From: Nilaparvata lugens
Lineage: Eukaryota; Arthropoda; Insecta; Hemiptera; Delphacidae
DNA: 64,000 bases
Assembly: GCF_014356525.2 (NCBI RefSeq)
Contig: NC_052514.1
Coordinates: 3,054,046-3,118,045 of the forward strand
Direction: 5' to 3'
The position numbers and the translations under genes were made by a program. Under the pieces are notes generated by a model. That model saw only the letters and a list, made by a program, of their open reading frames with translations, was not told the DNA's origin and made no database searches. Of this stretch, positions 11,880 through 22,420 are shown piece after piece. The stretch's first letter is position 1; the number at the start of each line of letters is the position of its first letter.

Positions 11880-12168
11880 CTCAAATCATTTAACTCAAGT
11901 GATATTCACTTTTTACTATCGGTATTAAACTTAGCAATAATTATCAAACTGAACAATTAAATCAGTATCGCAGTATCTATGATTTCAGTAGCGTTTTCGT
12001 CTCTGTTCTATTACGTTCCCAGTCTAGTGTGTATTTCGGACTGGTTTAAAGCGTTGCAGAAAACATATCATAAGTTTGTGAATTTTGAAAATCTGAATGA
12101 CAGTTATAAGTTTGTAAAGAAAGTTTGCGTGTATTATCTTGCTTCGCAAGTCTTGAAAAAGATTTTCG
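11880..12168 (+). other. Candidate first (non-coding) exon
   Basis: This stretch is less AT-rich than its surroundings and ends at a strong donor context (TTTTCG|GTGAGT) at 12168. A 63-codon frame from the ATG at 11979 reaches the donor. Spliced to the next exon at 13793 it would hit a stop within three codons, so I favour a 5' UTR exon for the gene whose coding part starts at 13797. The left boundary is a guess. Confidence 0.3.
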
Positions 12169-12287
12169 GTGAGTGCACGGAAAGGTTTTACTCATTTTGT
12201 TATATATTTTTATTTTCCAGATAGAAATTACTGAGATATTGCATTTATTTAGAAGCTAATTAATTATTTAATTAGCTAATGAATATT

Positions 12288-12370
12288 ATTATTAAACAAA
12301 AATCCAATTAAATGGTTTAATCACCCCGAATTTACATCATTTGATTTGGATTTTCGTTTAATTATTATTA
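12288..12370. mobile_element. MITE family A, minimal copy
   Basis: Only the two terminal inverted repeats remain: ATTATTAAACAAAAATCCAA and its complement-like GATTTGGATTTTCGTTTAAT, with the CACCCCG inner block. About 83 bp instead of about 205 bp. Confidence 0.65.
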
Positions 12371-12399
12371 TTTTTATTTTGTCCAGAAATACAGTACTA

Positions 12400-13085
12400 T
12401 CTATATATATAAAAGCGAAATGGCACTCACTCATTGACTGACTGACTGACTGACTCACTCACTCACTCGCATAACTAAAAATCTACCGGACCAAAAACGT
12501 TCAAATTTGGTAGGTATGTTCAGTTGGCCCTTTAGAGGCGCACTAAGAAATCTTTTGGCAATATTTCAACTCTAAGGGTTGTTTTTAAGGGTTTAAAGTT
12601 CGTCTTTTAGCATGTATATTCTTCTTCTCCCAATCTCTTAATTATAATTGAAAAATTCCATATCATATGTTACTATAGAACTATATCTAGATAGATTACC
12701 TCTTCGAAACAGTTGTTAACTGGCAACTAAATTAATAATTTTGTCAGGTTGGCATTAAGTTGAGTTGACTTTGTTAGGTTGGCACCAAGTTGAAGATTTA
12801 AATGCATTTATCGCGGAAAAATTGATTGGGCACTGCTACTTCAATCCTGGGAATATTATATTACTAGCAGTCAGGCTCGCTTCGCTCGCCATATCCGTTT
12901 AGCCAGACGTTTAGTCTGGATCCCCGACTGGATTGTCCTGACATATGATAAAAATGCTCAAATGAAAAATGCAGGCGAGCGGAGCGAGCCTGCTGATCTC
13001 ATTCTTGGACGATCCAGTCGGGGGTTCAGGGGGCGGAGCCCCCTGGCTAGACGGATATGGCGAGCGAAGCGAGCCTGATGGCTAG
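12400..13085 (+). mobile_element. Helitron-like non-autonomous element
   Basis: Begins TCTATATATATAAAAGCG after an A and ends CTAG before a T. This is the A|TC...CTAG|T arrangement of Helitrons, with no target duplication. A strong GC-rich hairpin, GGCGAGCGAAGCGAGCC (13059-13075), sits about 10 bases before the 3' end, as expected for the terminator hairpin. An inverted copy of this end starts at 12864 (CTAGCAGTCAGGCTCGC), so 12864-13085 is a long imperfect palindrome. No Rep/helicase frame is present. Confidence 0.65.
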
Positions 13086-13792
13086 TATGTGTATATGAGA
13101 AGAACTTTCAAAATAAATTATAGTCAAGGAACTTTTTTTAATGTCTAGTATTTTTTATGAATATTAAACTATATTATTACCGGTAATTATATCATTATTT
13201 TTCTATGAATCTCTATCAGCTGATTTTTATTGATATTTTACTAATATTTGTCTAGTCTCAGTTTGAATTACACAATAAATTCATTGAATGATTTTCCCAT
13301 GAAAACTCATTATCATTTGAATAGCATACCGGTATAGTTTATCTATGATATTGATATTTCATTTATTTATTAGGTTAGCACAAACAATACAAAGATCGGA
13401 AAAGGAAAAACAGGCTATTGCCCAAAACTTCTTCAATTTCCTAATTTAGTTTGAAATTGTCCACATATTGGTATCACACATTGTTGGAGCTCTGGAGAAT
13501 TTATAGAAAGATTTGTAGAAAATTACATTATTTTACATTATGATACATTATTATTATCTGAAAAAAGTTTAGCGTTAATTGTTGTATTCTGTGGTATTTT
13601 TAAGACAAGTAAGATTATAGTCAAGCACTAAAACAAGATAGTCTAAAAAGTGCATGAATTGGGGTCTAAAAAGATGATCTCAAAGTGCAATTACATCAAT
13701 AAATTTTGTAATATTTGTGTTTTTTATAATTGTTGACAAATTTTGTTCAAAATTATTTTTTTGAAGCAAGAAAAATGTATGTTCTCTTATAG
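13086..13792. other. Intronic or intergenic AT-rich sequence
   Basis: No exon-like frame. A copy of the AACAGGC...GCCCAAAAC hairpin lies at about 13385-13460. Confidence 0.5.
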
Positions 13793-13910
13793 GAAAATGA
13801 CAAAACAAAAATCTCAAGACACAACAGAAGAAAATCTCAGAAAACTTCCTAGTAGGGGTTGTAAGTGTTCTCCAAGAACACGAACTCTAGCTATTGGATG
13901 GTTCAATTTT
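13793..13910 (+). CDS. First coding exon of a putative multi-pass membrane protein
   Basis: The exon runs from an AG acceptor (TTATAG|GAAAATG) to a consensus donor (TTT|GTAAGT). Starting at the ATG at 13797 it encodes 38 residues: a charged N-terminus, a Cys-Lys-Cys motif, then ...RTRTLAIGWFNF, the start of a transmembrane helix. It ends in phase 0. The next candidate exon at 15293 begins in phase 0 and continues the helix. A short cytosolic tail with a Cys motif just before TM1 resembles small insect four-TM proteins of the LAPTM-like type. That assignment is weak and rests on topology only. A start codon further upstream is excluded in this frame because the leader exon would enter out of frame. 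Confidence 0.5.
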
Positions 13911-14093
13911 GTAAGTACCGGAACAATATTTCTGTCTTTTCTCAATATTTCTTATGGATATCTTCCTGCTAGAATCCAATCATAGAGGAAAAATACAAGT
14001 AGATTGAGTTGTGTTTAAATAAAATATTCAGATGATTATCAGGCAATACATTGGATAATAAATAATGAATGATTTATTCTATGAAAGTGATAC

Positions 14094-14461
14094 TATAGTG
14101 AGGTCCACGTTATAATGGCAGAGAAGAAAGATAGGAGAACAACGTTGCTGATCCTTTGTCTTGTCAATGTATTCTATAGACGGTGGCTGATACAGGTTTA
14201 TTGATGTAATATCAACTGTTCATTCGTTTAAAATGATCAATTATATTTTATCGAGCAAGAAATTATATTTTTCAATAATTTCATAATTAAGATGAAATAT
14301 TCTGTTAATCAATCATTAATTCTACATTATTGAAAGACGATCTGTCAACAGAGCAAAGCGAGAAGGAGATAGCGCTAGGTATCCGCTTTGTTGAATGATA
14401 GACAAGGATAGCAATACCATTGCTGATCAAACACTGCCATTATAACGTGGACCTCACTATA
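14094..14461. mobile_element. MITE family B, full copy
   Basis: Terminal inverted repeats TATAGTGAGGTCCACGTTAT and ATAACGTGGACCTCACTATA enclose 368 bp with TA at both ends, consistent with a TA-target Tc1/mariner-like MITE. Several relatives occur in this window. Confidence 0.8.
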
Positions 14462-14742
14462 TCAATCACTACTCACTTTTTTATTGGATTGAATGTTGAG
14501 ATAATCAAGGAGAAAAACTACTCCAATATTTAATTACATATTTTTTCAATAATTTTATAATGAATCTCCATAATTAAGATGAAATATTTTGTTAAAAATC
14601 TTCAATTCTACATTGTTTGAAGGCGATCTGACAATACAGCAAAGGAAGAAAGAGATGGCGCTATCAGATTTGTTGAATGATAGACAAGGATAGCAATACC
14701 ATTGCTAAATAATCACTACAATTATAATGTGGACCTCACTAT
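14462..14742. mobile_element. MITE family B, tandem half copy
   Basis: Repeats the right half of the preceding MITE at an offset of about 281 bp: the GATGAAATATTTTGTTA, GCGCTATC and GATAGACAAGGATAGCAATA blocks and a terminal GTGGACCTCACTATA. The left inverted repeat is missing, suggesting a local duplication. Confidence 0.65.
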
Positions 14743-14759
14743 ATAGTACATTTTTCTCG

Positions 14760-14945
14760 TGGAGCTATGTGACGCTGGTAGTCTATAATCATATGCCGTT
14801 ATTTCACTCTCACCCTAACAGAACTGTGTAATAATAAATAGTAGCCGACAGTAATCGGTTTGAGTTAAAAAACGGCCTGAAATTTTCAACATATGAACGA
14901 CCATGGGATATCATCTTATGCTATATCTTCTCTCTAAGATTATAC
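14760..14945. mobile_element. Fragment related to the ACAGTAATCGG/ATGGTATAGGG MITE
   Basis: Carries CCGACAGTAATCGG and CCATGGGATATC...CTTATGCTATA blocks that also occur inside the nested element at 16300-16572. Degraded. Confidence 0.4.
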
Positions 14946-14987
14946 TGTGTAGTTTCTTGTAGCATAAAAATATTCCATTAATTATTA

Positions 14988-15193
14988 TTATTAAACGAAA
15001 ATCCCAATTAAATTATGTAAATCACCCCGTAGACTTCTGCTACTGCAAAAATTGTTAGCAGGGTAAACAGCTAGATGGAAATTCGATAAGCGCTCAAATT
15101 TTCATCTGGCTGTTAACCTTGTTGTCAATATTTGCAGTAGCAGAAGTCATCGGGGTGATTTACAGCATTTAATTTGGATTTTCGTTTAGTAAT
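14988..15193. mobile_element. MITE family A, full copy (~205 bp)
   Basis: Long terminal inverted repeats. The left arm reads AAACGAAAATCCCAATTAAA, then AATCACCCCG, then GACTTCTGCTACTGC. The right arm is the complement in reverse order, ending GGATTTTCGTTTAGTAATA. Other copies are at 9920, 12288 and 21899, and one arm is at about 19336. No coding capacity. Confidence 0.8.
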
Positions 15194-15292
15194 AATGATT
15201 CATTAATATTATCAGTTGAGCATATGCAACTTCAAGTTATTTCCATCTATTCCAATAATGATTATTTTAATAGAAAATTATTTTAATTTCAG

Positions 15293-15412
15293 ATAATCTG
15301 TCTAATCTCCTTCGAATGTATTTTATGGTATGGTGTGAACAGCACTGACGAGCATTTAGACAGATTCCTTTACAATACAGCAGACCTCAGTCCACAAAAG
15401 TGGAATACATAA
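15293..15412 (+). CDS. Possible second coding exon of the membrane-protein gene
   Basis: Follows a good acceptor (TTTTAATTTCAG). In phase 0, the phase left by the exon at 13793, it encodes 39 residues starting IICLISFECILWYGV, which completes a transmembrane helix begun by ...LAIGWFNF. A hydrophilic loop with an NST glycosylation sequon (YGVNSTDEHLDRF) follows. The frame then meets TAA at 15410-15412 and no convincing donor is seen before it. Either the true donor is non-obvious, an assembly indel hides it, or the gene is broken. Coding-like sequence continues in another frame. Confidence 0.4.
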   Translation: MICLISFECILWYGVNSTDEHLDRFLYNTADLSPQKWNT

Positions 15413-15697
15413 AATCTGTAGCAGGGTTTGCAAGGGAGGAAGCCATTTTGAGAAATTTAGAATACAATCAGATAAAGAACAAACTGGCTAAGATGGGAAT
15501 GTTAGAGTGTATGATTCGGATATTCTTCAAGATCCTTTGTATGACCACTGGAATGCCCTGAGACCTGCAGTTATACTTAGTGATATTTTTTCAACGAATA
15601 ATAATATTAATAATAATATTATTATTATTTTATATTTTCAACGAAAATCTTCTCAGACTTGTGCACAGAGTCCTGTTTGTGGCTGGAGGAGGTAATT
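15396..15697 (+). pseudogene. Coding-like sequence with frame shifts, unidentified
   Basis: A frame from about 15396 reads VEYIKSVAGFAREEAILRNL and on to KLAKMG before losing sense. A second frame, from about 15500, continues VYDSDILQDPLYDHWNALRP and AVILSDIF, then dissolves into (AAT)n. The two segments have protein-like composition and sit in different frames one after the other, as in a decayed gene or an indel-bearing assembly. I do not recognise the family. It may belong to the 15293 exon or be an unrelated relic. Confidence 0.3.
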
Positions 15698-15764
15698 ATT
15701 ATTTTTATTCATTCAATAATTATTAATCATTTTTAAATATAATTTATTATCTATTTATTCAAGG

Positions 15765-15965
15765 GTAACGTTCTAGAAGTAGTTTATGCCTAGGATATGA
15801 TAGGGGGATTTTCATTTAATCATTTATTTATTTAAATGCAACGTTCTAGAAGTAGTCTACTTTATGCCTAGGATATGATAGGGGGATTTTCATTTAATCA
15901 TTTATTTATTCAAATGCAACGTTCTAGAAGTAGCCTACTTTATGCCTAGGATATGATAAGGGGAT
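15765..15965. repeat. Three tandem ~75-bp repeats
   Basis: AACGTTCTAGAAGTAG recurs near 15768, 15839 and 15918, each time with TTTATGCCTAGGATATGATA and, after the first two, GGGGGATTTTCATTTAATCA. Confidence 0.8.
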
Positions 15966-16031
15966 GAATGATAATACAAACCTTTTTATTTATAATGATT
16001 CCATGAATGTAGCTAGAGGATGAATGTGATC

Positions 16032-16691
16032 TATAGTGAGGTCCACGTTGTAATGGCAGTGTTTGATTTGCAATGGTATTGCTATCCTTGTCTATCATTC
16101 AACAAAGCGGATAGCGCTATCTCTTTCTCGCTTTGCTCTGTTGCCAGATCGGTTTTTAACAATGTAGAATTAGTAATTAATTAACAAAATATTTAATCTT
16201 GATTGTGGAAATTCATAATGAAATAATTGAAAAATATAATTTCTTGCTTAATGGAATATAATTTATTATTTTCAACGAGAATAAAAAGTTAATATTACCA
16301 TAGAGAAACAATAGCGTAAGTAGATATCCCATGGTATAGGGAATTTATGTCACAACTTTTACTGTTATCTCAAGCCGATTACTGTCGATTATTGTCAATT
16401 TTTACTGTTTGTTGGGGTGATAGTGTATGAACGGCACAATTTGAGAGACTACCAGCGTCACACAGCTACATAGGAAAGAACTACGTGATCTATCGGCTTG
16501 GAATAACAGTAAAAGTTGCGACATAAACGCCCTATACCATGAGATATCTACTTATGCTATCGTTTCTTTATGATATTACATCAGTAAACCTGTATCAGCT
16601 ACCGTCCATAGAAGGCATTGACAAGACAGAGAATCGGCAACGTTGTTCTCCTATCTTCCTCCACTGCCATTGTAAAGAGGACCTCACTATA
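16032..16691. mobile_element. MITE family B carrying a nested second MITE
   Basis: Outer ends are TATAGTGAGGTCCACGTT and AGGACCTCACTATA. Inside, about 16300-16572 is a separate inverted-repeat element. Its arms read AACAATAGCGTAAGTAGATA ... CCATGGTATAGGG and the complement CCCTATACCATGAGATATCT ... GCTATCGTTT, and it has an ACAGTAAAAGTTG-type core. The inner element interrupts family B sequence, giving an insertion order. Confidence 0.7.
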
Positions 16692-16699
16692 GGTTTGTA

Positions 16700-17455
16700 A
16701 TTTACTTTTCCTCCACCTACTGGCTAAAGTACTTACTTTACTCCCTGAAACATAATACTAAAGTGTCACTTTTTCGCCCTCGGTAGTAAAAAACAGAAAA
16801 ACTCCCTAGGGAGTAAAAGTGACTCCATTTAAATAACATGGGAAGCATCTCTATTTTAAAAACTTACATTATAATAGGTTAGAAGGTCTAAGCTCAGATG
16901 AGAAAGCATAAAGAGGTGTCTGTCATTGAGTCAACTGAATTCAATACCACAACCAGAAATTTGATCAACTCATGAAATATGTTGTATGATATTATATTCT
17001 TAATATAAGTAGACTATAAAAATTTATACAATTTTAAAAATATCTTATTCTATTCAAAATACCAGCCAACAAATATTTTTGATCTGCAATTCAAATCTGA
17101 ACCGCGTGATCTGGAGTCAGCCATTTTTGGTAAACACCCAGCTGATTGTTACAACTTTATCCGATAGATAGCGCAATCGGCAGTGCCAATCAGACGGCCG
17201 GTTTTAAAGTTTTAGATTTTAGGTTATGTTGTTAGGAAACATTGTCACCAATACGTAAGTTATTAAAATGATTTTATTTGCAGTTTCTATAAAAAAATGT
17301 AGATGGAGGAAAAATGTTGTGTACATTACGAGTGAAAAATACTTTTTCTCCCTCAGGAAAATTGTTGCCCTCGGCTTCGCCTCGGGCTTCAAACTTTTCC
17401 CTCAGGGAGAAAAAGTCGTACTTTTCACTCTAGATATACAAATAACTAATTTTCT
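16700..17455. mobile_element. Third copy of the CCTCCACCTACTG element
   Basis: Parallels the copies at 5977-7890: CCTCCACCTACTGGCTAAAG at the start, ACTCCCTAGGGAGTAAAAGT, GTAGATGGAGGAAAA, then the near-palindrome CTCCCTCAGGAAAATTG...CCCTCGGCTTCGCCTCGGGC...CCCTCAGGGAG. Confidence 0.75.
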
Positions 17456-17546
17456 TCTGACTTCCTAATTTATTCTACAATATACGCTTATAAAGATGCG
17501 ATTACTATATCGAATTTACAGTGCTATATTATAACAAATATGAATA

Positions 17547-18800
17547 CAGTAGAACTCCAATTATCCGAGCTCCGACTATCCGAATCGCCAATTATCCGAA
17601 TCACTTTCAGAAAAAAATTTGTCCAAAATTTCTTCCCCCCGCAAAGCCAGTGTTTTTTGCGTTCGCTCACTACTATTGTCCTTCCCTCTGCGAAGTCAGT
17701 GTAGGAAAACATGTGAAAATATCATGTTTCTTTCATTCAATTCAATAAAAAAATAGTGCAATATCAAAACGTAGTTTTTTACTTTCCTTGCCCTATTACC
17801 ATAGGTAAGGAAAGTATTGCTTTCCGAAAAAAATTAAGGTATCCCAATTTCTAAATTTCTATACGTTTCAAGACGTCCCCTGAGTCCAAAAAAGTGGTTT
17901 TTGGGTATTGGTCTGTATGTGTGTGTGTGTGTGTATGTGCGTCTGTGTACACTATATCTCATCTCCCAATTAACAGAATGACTTGAAATTTGGAACTTAA
18001 GGTCCTTTCACTATAAGGATCCGACACGAACAATTTCGATCAAATGTGATTCAAGATGGCGGCTAAAATGGCGAAAATGTTGCCAAAAACAGGGTTTTTC
18101 ATGATTTTCTCGGAAACGGCTCCAATGATTTTGATCAAATTCATACCAAAAATAGTCATCGATAAGCTCTATCAACTGCCGCAAGTCCCATATCCGTAAA
18201 AATTTCAGGAGCTCCGCCCCATCAATGCAGATAGATTCCCAATTATCAGGCTCCAGATACAATTGAAACAAAAAAAATCAGGTGTGGTAGATTGAGCATG
18301 AAAATCTCTACAATTAAATGTCCGGTAACATTTTCACCTAAAATTGAAAATAAAGCTTTAAATTCTAGAAAATGTGATTATTCAATTGCAAATTATTGTC
18401 GATTCTCTTAAATTATTCACTATGAAGAGATAGCAGACCTCATGTGTGTCTCCAGCGTTATTACCCTGTCACCAGCTGGCTCAAATCTTTGAATAGTAGA
18501 CTTGAGATGTGCGGGAACACTAGCGTCAGGTGATCAATTTTCATAACGGCAAGGAAAGTTGTGTGAGTGCGCCACACCAGATTTTTTGCGTTCGCTCACT
18601 ATTGTCCTTCCCTCCGCGAAGTCAGTGTAAGAAAACATGTGAAAATATCATGTTTTTTTTTTCATTTAATTCAATAAAAAAATAGTGCAATATCAAAACG
18701 TAGTTTTTTTCTCTCCAATGGCAATTTAAAAAAAACTCCAATTATCCGAATATTTGATTATCCGAATGGGTCCCTGTCCCCATTAATTCGGATAATTGGA
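17547..18800. mobile_element. Pogo/Tigger-like MITE interrupted by family C
   Basis: After a TA at 17545-17546 the element starts CAGTAGAACTCCAATTATCC, with further AATTATCCGAAT repeats. The right end has the complement ATTCGGATAATTGGAG but is cut before the terminal CTG, where a TTAGG tract begins. Family C (17779-18583) splits it. Flanking the insertion is a direct repeat of about 125 bp (about 17654-17778 and 18584-18710), far longer than a target-site duplication. Confidence 0.6.
17779..18583. mobile_element. Interspersed family C, full copy
   Basis: Left end ACTTTCCTTGCCCTATTACC forms a hairpin with ATAGGTAAGGAAAGTATTG. It also contains (GT)n, TCACTATAAGGATCCGACAC, CAAGATGGCGGCTAAAATGG and a right end AACGGCAAGGAAAGTTGTGT. 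An inverted relative spans 47672-48556. The minus-strand frame across it is non-coding in appearance. Confidence 0.7.
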
Positions 18801-18900
18801 GTTAGGTTAGGTTAGGTTAGGGTTAGGTTAGGTTAGGTTGGGTTAGGTTAGGTTAGGTTCGGTTAGGTTAGGTTAGGTTAGGTTAGGTTAGGTTAGGTTA
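18800..18900. repeat. Interstitial (TTAGG)n telomere-type repeat
   Basis: About 20 tandem TTAGG units over 100 bp with only a few imperfections (one GGGTTAG, one TTGGG, one TTCGG). TTAGG is the canonical telomere repeat of most insects. The tract starts directly where the right end of the pogo-like element is cut. Confidence 0.9.
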
Positions 18901-20365
18901 TGAATGTCACAATCACTCATTTATTAAGAATATCAAGGAACATGTTCCATTAGATACCCCATTGTTCATCTAATATTATGTTTAATTAAGTTTGTAGTTA
19001 CAACGAAATCTTTTATATTGTTATTTCAATAGATTAGTGGTTCTGGAAATTTCAAGATCCTTTAATCAATATTGATATTTACAACATCAAATCCGCTACT
19101 AAACAGAAAAACGTATGATATAATTTTAGAACATTCAAAGAAATTTTTCCAATATTATCGGTGGGTCTTTTGCAGTAAAAAATTAACGTCATTGATGATT
19201 ATGTTTGATTAAAAAATGAACTTCCACTTCTCAATATTATCAGTTTTGTAAGACAAATTCCCATTCATCATCAGTAAAGCTTTTGTTTATTATGGGCAAT
19301 CCCAGTTCCATGAAATTGAATATTTATAATTACGGTATTATTAAACAAAAATCCAAATAAATAATTGCAATATCTCATTAACACTTTCGATCTGTAAATT
19401 AAATATTGATTTTGTTGAATGATCAATTCCAATTGAATTGAAGGGAATTTGAATAATATGTTTTTGTTAGAGAATAATCAACAATATTCTAATGAAATTT
19501 GAAGGTTATTCTCCCTTCGTTATCACTGATTTTTCATTCCTTGTTAGTTTTCATTTTATTCCTCAAGCCAGAGGATTACATCAATTTTTAAATGATTTAT
19601 TATTTTTTTCAATGTTGAAGTCATATATTTTGTTATTCTGTACCGTACTTTTATTTATTTCATTGGAAATTACAGATATCATGATTATAATAAATATAAT
19701 ATGATTGGGAGAAGACAACAGGCATAGCCCAAAACTGTCTTCTCCCAAATTTTTACAAATAAGAGTTTCAAAAAAGAATAAGGTTAAGATCCTTACTTCT
19801 TAATAATTAAGTTTTATTTCTTTTATTATACTATTATTTGAATTCGTATTAAATCCATTATTATTATTATTTTATTCTCAAGCTTATCTTTTTTTATTAT
19901 AATTATTTTATTTTGTGATCGCTTGTATTGTCTATGGAACTCTCCTCTACACGCAGATGTTCGGTCTTTGTGGAGAAATTCCGTATAATTGAGTTGTTTT
20001 CATGTTTCGCTGTGAATACCTGAAGGAATAAACGAAACGGTATTATTTGAATTTGAATATTATTTCTGCTGGGATTGTTTTTTTCTGAATACAATAATTA
20101 CTTCAACAATAATCAAAGGTAATAATGCTTCCTCCATAATTGGTGACTTTTTTGGTTTACAATGACACTTTCATTTCACTTTGACATATCACTTTCATAG
20201 AATATCATTCATTATTAATATTCAATGTTTAATGTATTGCCTGGTAATCATCACAATAATTTATTTAAAAACAACTCAAACTAATTGTATTTTTTCCCCT
20301 ATGATTAAATCCTATAATAAGTTTGAATGATGTAAAATATAGTTTTAAATTTTTTCTCCTTCCAG
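18901..20365. other. Non-coding, probably intronic
   Basis: AT-rich, no exon-like frame with splice sites. A single MITE family A arm is at about 19336-19375. A copy of the AACAGGC...GCCCAAAACTG hairpin is at 19705-19745, followed by AAAGAATAAGGTTAAG. Confidence 0.5.
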
Positions 20366-20451
20366 GTTCCATTTTCTTTTTGATTATAATTGGATCAATT
20401 GTGGGAATTGGAGTAATTTTCAACGGTTTGCTGCTTTATGGAGCACACGTG
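20366..20451 (+). CDS. Transmembrane exon of the putative membrane-protein gene
   Basis: A good acceptor (TTTTCTCCTTCCAG) and an acceptable donor (GTG|GTAAAT) bound 86 bp. Read from 20368 it gives 28 residues, SIFFLIIIGSIVGIGVIFNG then LLLYGAHV, a clear transmembrane helix. The two leading bases mean the upstream exon must end after one base of a codon, which the 15293 exon does not visibly do. It exits in phase 0, matching the next exon. Confidence 0.55.
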
Positions 20452-21404
20452 GTAAATAAATAAAAGTGAATTATAATAAAAATAGATTTTACATTAATTT
20501 TAATGTGGGTCGATTGTAGTTTAACTTACCGTATACCATATTCTTGATTGAACATAAAGATTGGCATTCTTGATTCTTTCTTCAGCCGCAATAGAAAAAA
20601 ATTTCCCCATAATTCTATGAATTATGTAGGTAGGTAATGTAATCTATATAAATGAAAGAATACTATTGACTACACGTACGGGATAGAAAATTCACGAATG
20701 ACGCATCATCACGACATCTGAACTACTGGAATGATTAACTTGAAATTTTGCATATAGATTCCCAATTTACCGAGGATGGTTATACTCCTATTTTCAATTC
20801 TACAAGATTTCAGTGAATAAAGTTTTGAATTAGACCCGTGTTACTTGCTTATTGTTTAATAAAATTTTTATATCAAAATTAAATTCAAATACTGATGTGA
20901 ATATTCATTGCTCCAACACCTACCAAATTACAATAGTGATGGAATATTTTATTTTTATTGAAGTTCTTTCAAATATATCTCTAAATCCCATTCATACATA
21001 TCACCCAAACGTTTCTCAACAGTAGTGTTTTTATATCTTCAATTTTCATGTGTATATTTTTATCAAAGTTTACAGCATTCGACTGTGGATTTTCGTTTGA
21101 TTACCTATAATGTTCTCCTGACCGAAAACTACACAACATCTCAAAGGATTTGGAAATGACGTACAGTGATAATCTAGGCATTTGAGACTCATGAGCTATA
21201 TATTTGTTGTGTATCTGCCATACGCTCAATAAATAAAATTGTTTTATAAAATATATTTTCTATGTGTACCTATAAAGTTGAGAAGTTGAATATTGAAGTA
21301 CTATAGGTATAATTATTCATATTGAATAAAAATTATTTCTGTATTATCGTATCAATTTTGACTAATTCTTAGTCTTCTTATACAAGATTTTCTCTTTTTT
21401 TCAG
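20452..21404. other. Intron with repeat D
   Basis: Intron between two exons. It carries the inverted copy of interspersed family D at about 20645-20860 (ATGACGCATCATCACGAC, TTGAAATTTTGCATATAGAT, TAGACCCGTGTTACTTG). Confidence 0.5.
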
Positions 21405-21534
21405 GATAATGTCACTCAAATCGCAGTCTGGATTGCTTACCAGAGGTTCATTTTTATTTTTGATGTGGGTCTACTTATTCTAACAATAGGCTCAAGAACA
21501 CCCTTACTTACTTTGCTTCAAATGTTGCGAATCA
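21405..21534 (+). CDS. Transmembrane exon of the putative membrane-protein gene
   Basis: Bounded by TTTTTTTCAG and ATCA|GTGAGT. In phase 0 it encodes 43 residues: an NVT sequon, AVWIAYQRFIFIFDVGLLIL and TIGSRTPLLTLLQMLRI. This is one transmembrane helix and the start of a further segment, and it ends in phase 1. Together with the exons at 13793, 15293 and 20366 it suggests three or four membrane helices, a size and layout typical of small insect four-TM proteins. The family is not firmly identified. The C-terminal exon was not found before the array. Confidence 0.55.
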
Positions 21535-21599
21535 GTGAGTAGATCCTTAATATTATTAGTAGGCTAATATTTAATTTATTTAGTCATCTATTTTTCTGT

Positions 21600-22420
21600 T
21601 GACATTTGATAATATTAACTGTTCATTATTGTTTGAAATGATCAAATACATTTTATTTGTCAAGGAAATGTATTTTCCAATGATTGGATAATGAATTCTC
21701 ATCAATGAGATTGGATAATTTCTTAATTAATTATTTCTCTACATTGTAGAAACTGACCTGACAACTTTAATTGTGGAACTAGAAAAGGATAGCATTACCG
21801 GTATCGGCTTTGTCGACTGATAGACTTAATTATATTTCTTCTACATTGTTAAAGACTGTTGCCGATCCTCTGTCTCGTCAATGCCTTCTATAAACTTATT
21901 ATTTAATGAAAATCCCAAATAAACGCTGTAAATCACCCCGAAGACTTCTGCTACTGCAGACATTGCAGACTATCCAAAAATGGATAGTAGTTCTCATCGA
22001 ATTTCCATCTAACTGTTAACCCTGTTGTCAATGTCTGCAGTAGCAGAAGTCTTCGGGGGTGATTTACAGTGTTGATTTGGGATTTTTGTTAAATAATAAT
22101 TCTATATTAATTAGCATTTGAATAAATGCATTCTCTATTCCATCTGCCTTCTATAGACCGTAGCTCATATAGGTTTATTGATCTTACTGTTCATTCTTGT
22201 TTAAAAATCTATTATATTTTATTGAGCAAGAAATTATATATTTCAAATAGTTTCATAATGCATTTTCATGATTAAGATGAAATATTTTGTTAATTAATTA
22301 TGAATTCTACATTGTTAAAAGATGATCTGGCAACAGAGCAAAGCGGGAAAGAGATAGCGCTATCCGCTTTGTTGAATGATAGACAAGGATAGCAACACCA
22401 ATATTGTAATATTACATTTT
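21600..22420. mobile_element. MITE family A copy within degraded family B sequence
   Basis: Family A spans about 21899-22100, with AATCACCCCGAAGACTTCTG and its complement GCAGAAGTCTTCGGGGGTGA. It is flanked on both sides by family B blocks (CGATCCTCTGTCTCGTCAAT on the left; CCGTAGCTCATATAGG and GAGATAGCGCTATCCGCTTT on the right). This indicates A inserted into an older B copy. Confidence 0.6.
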
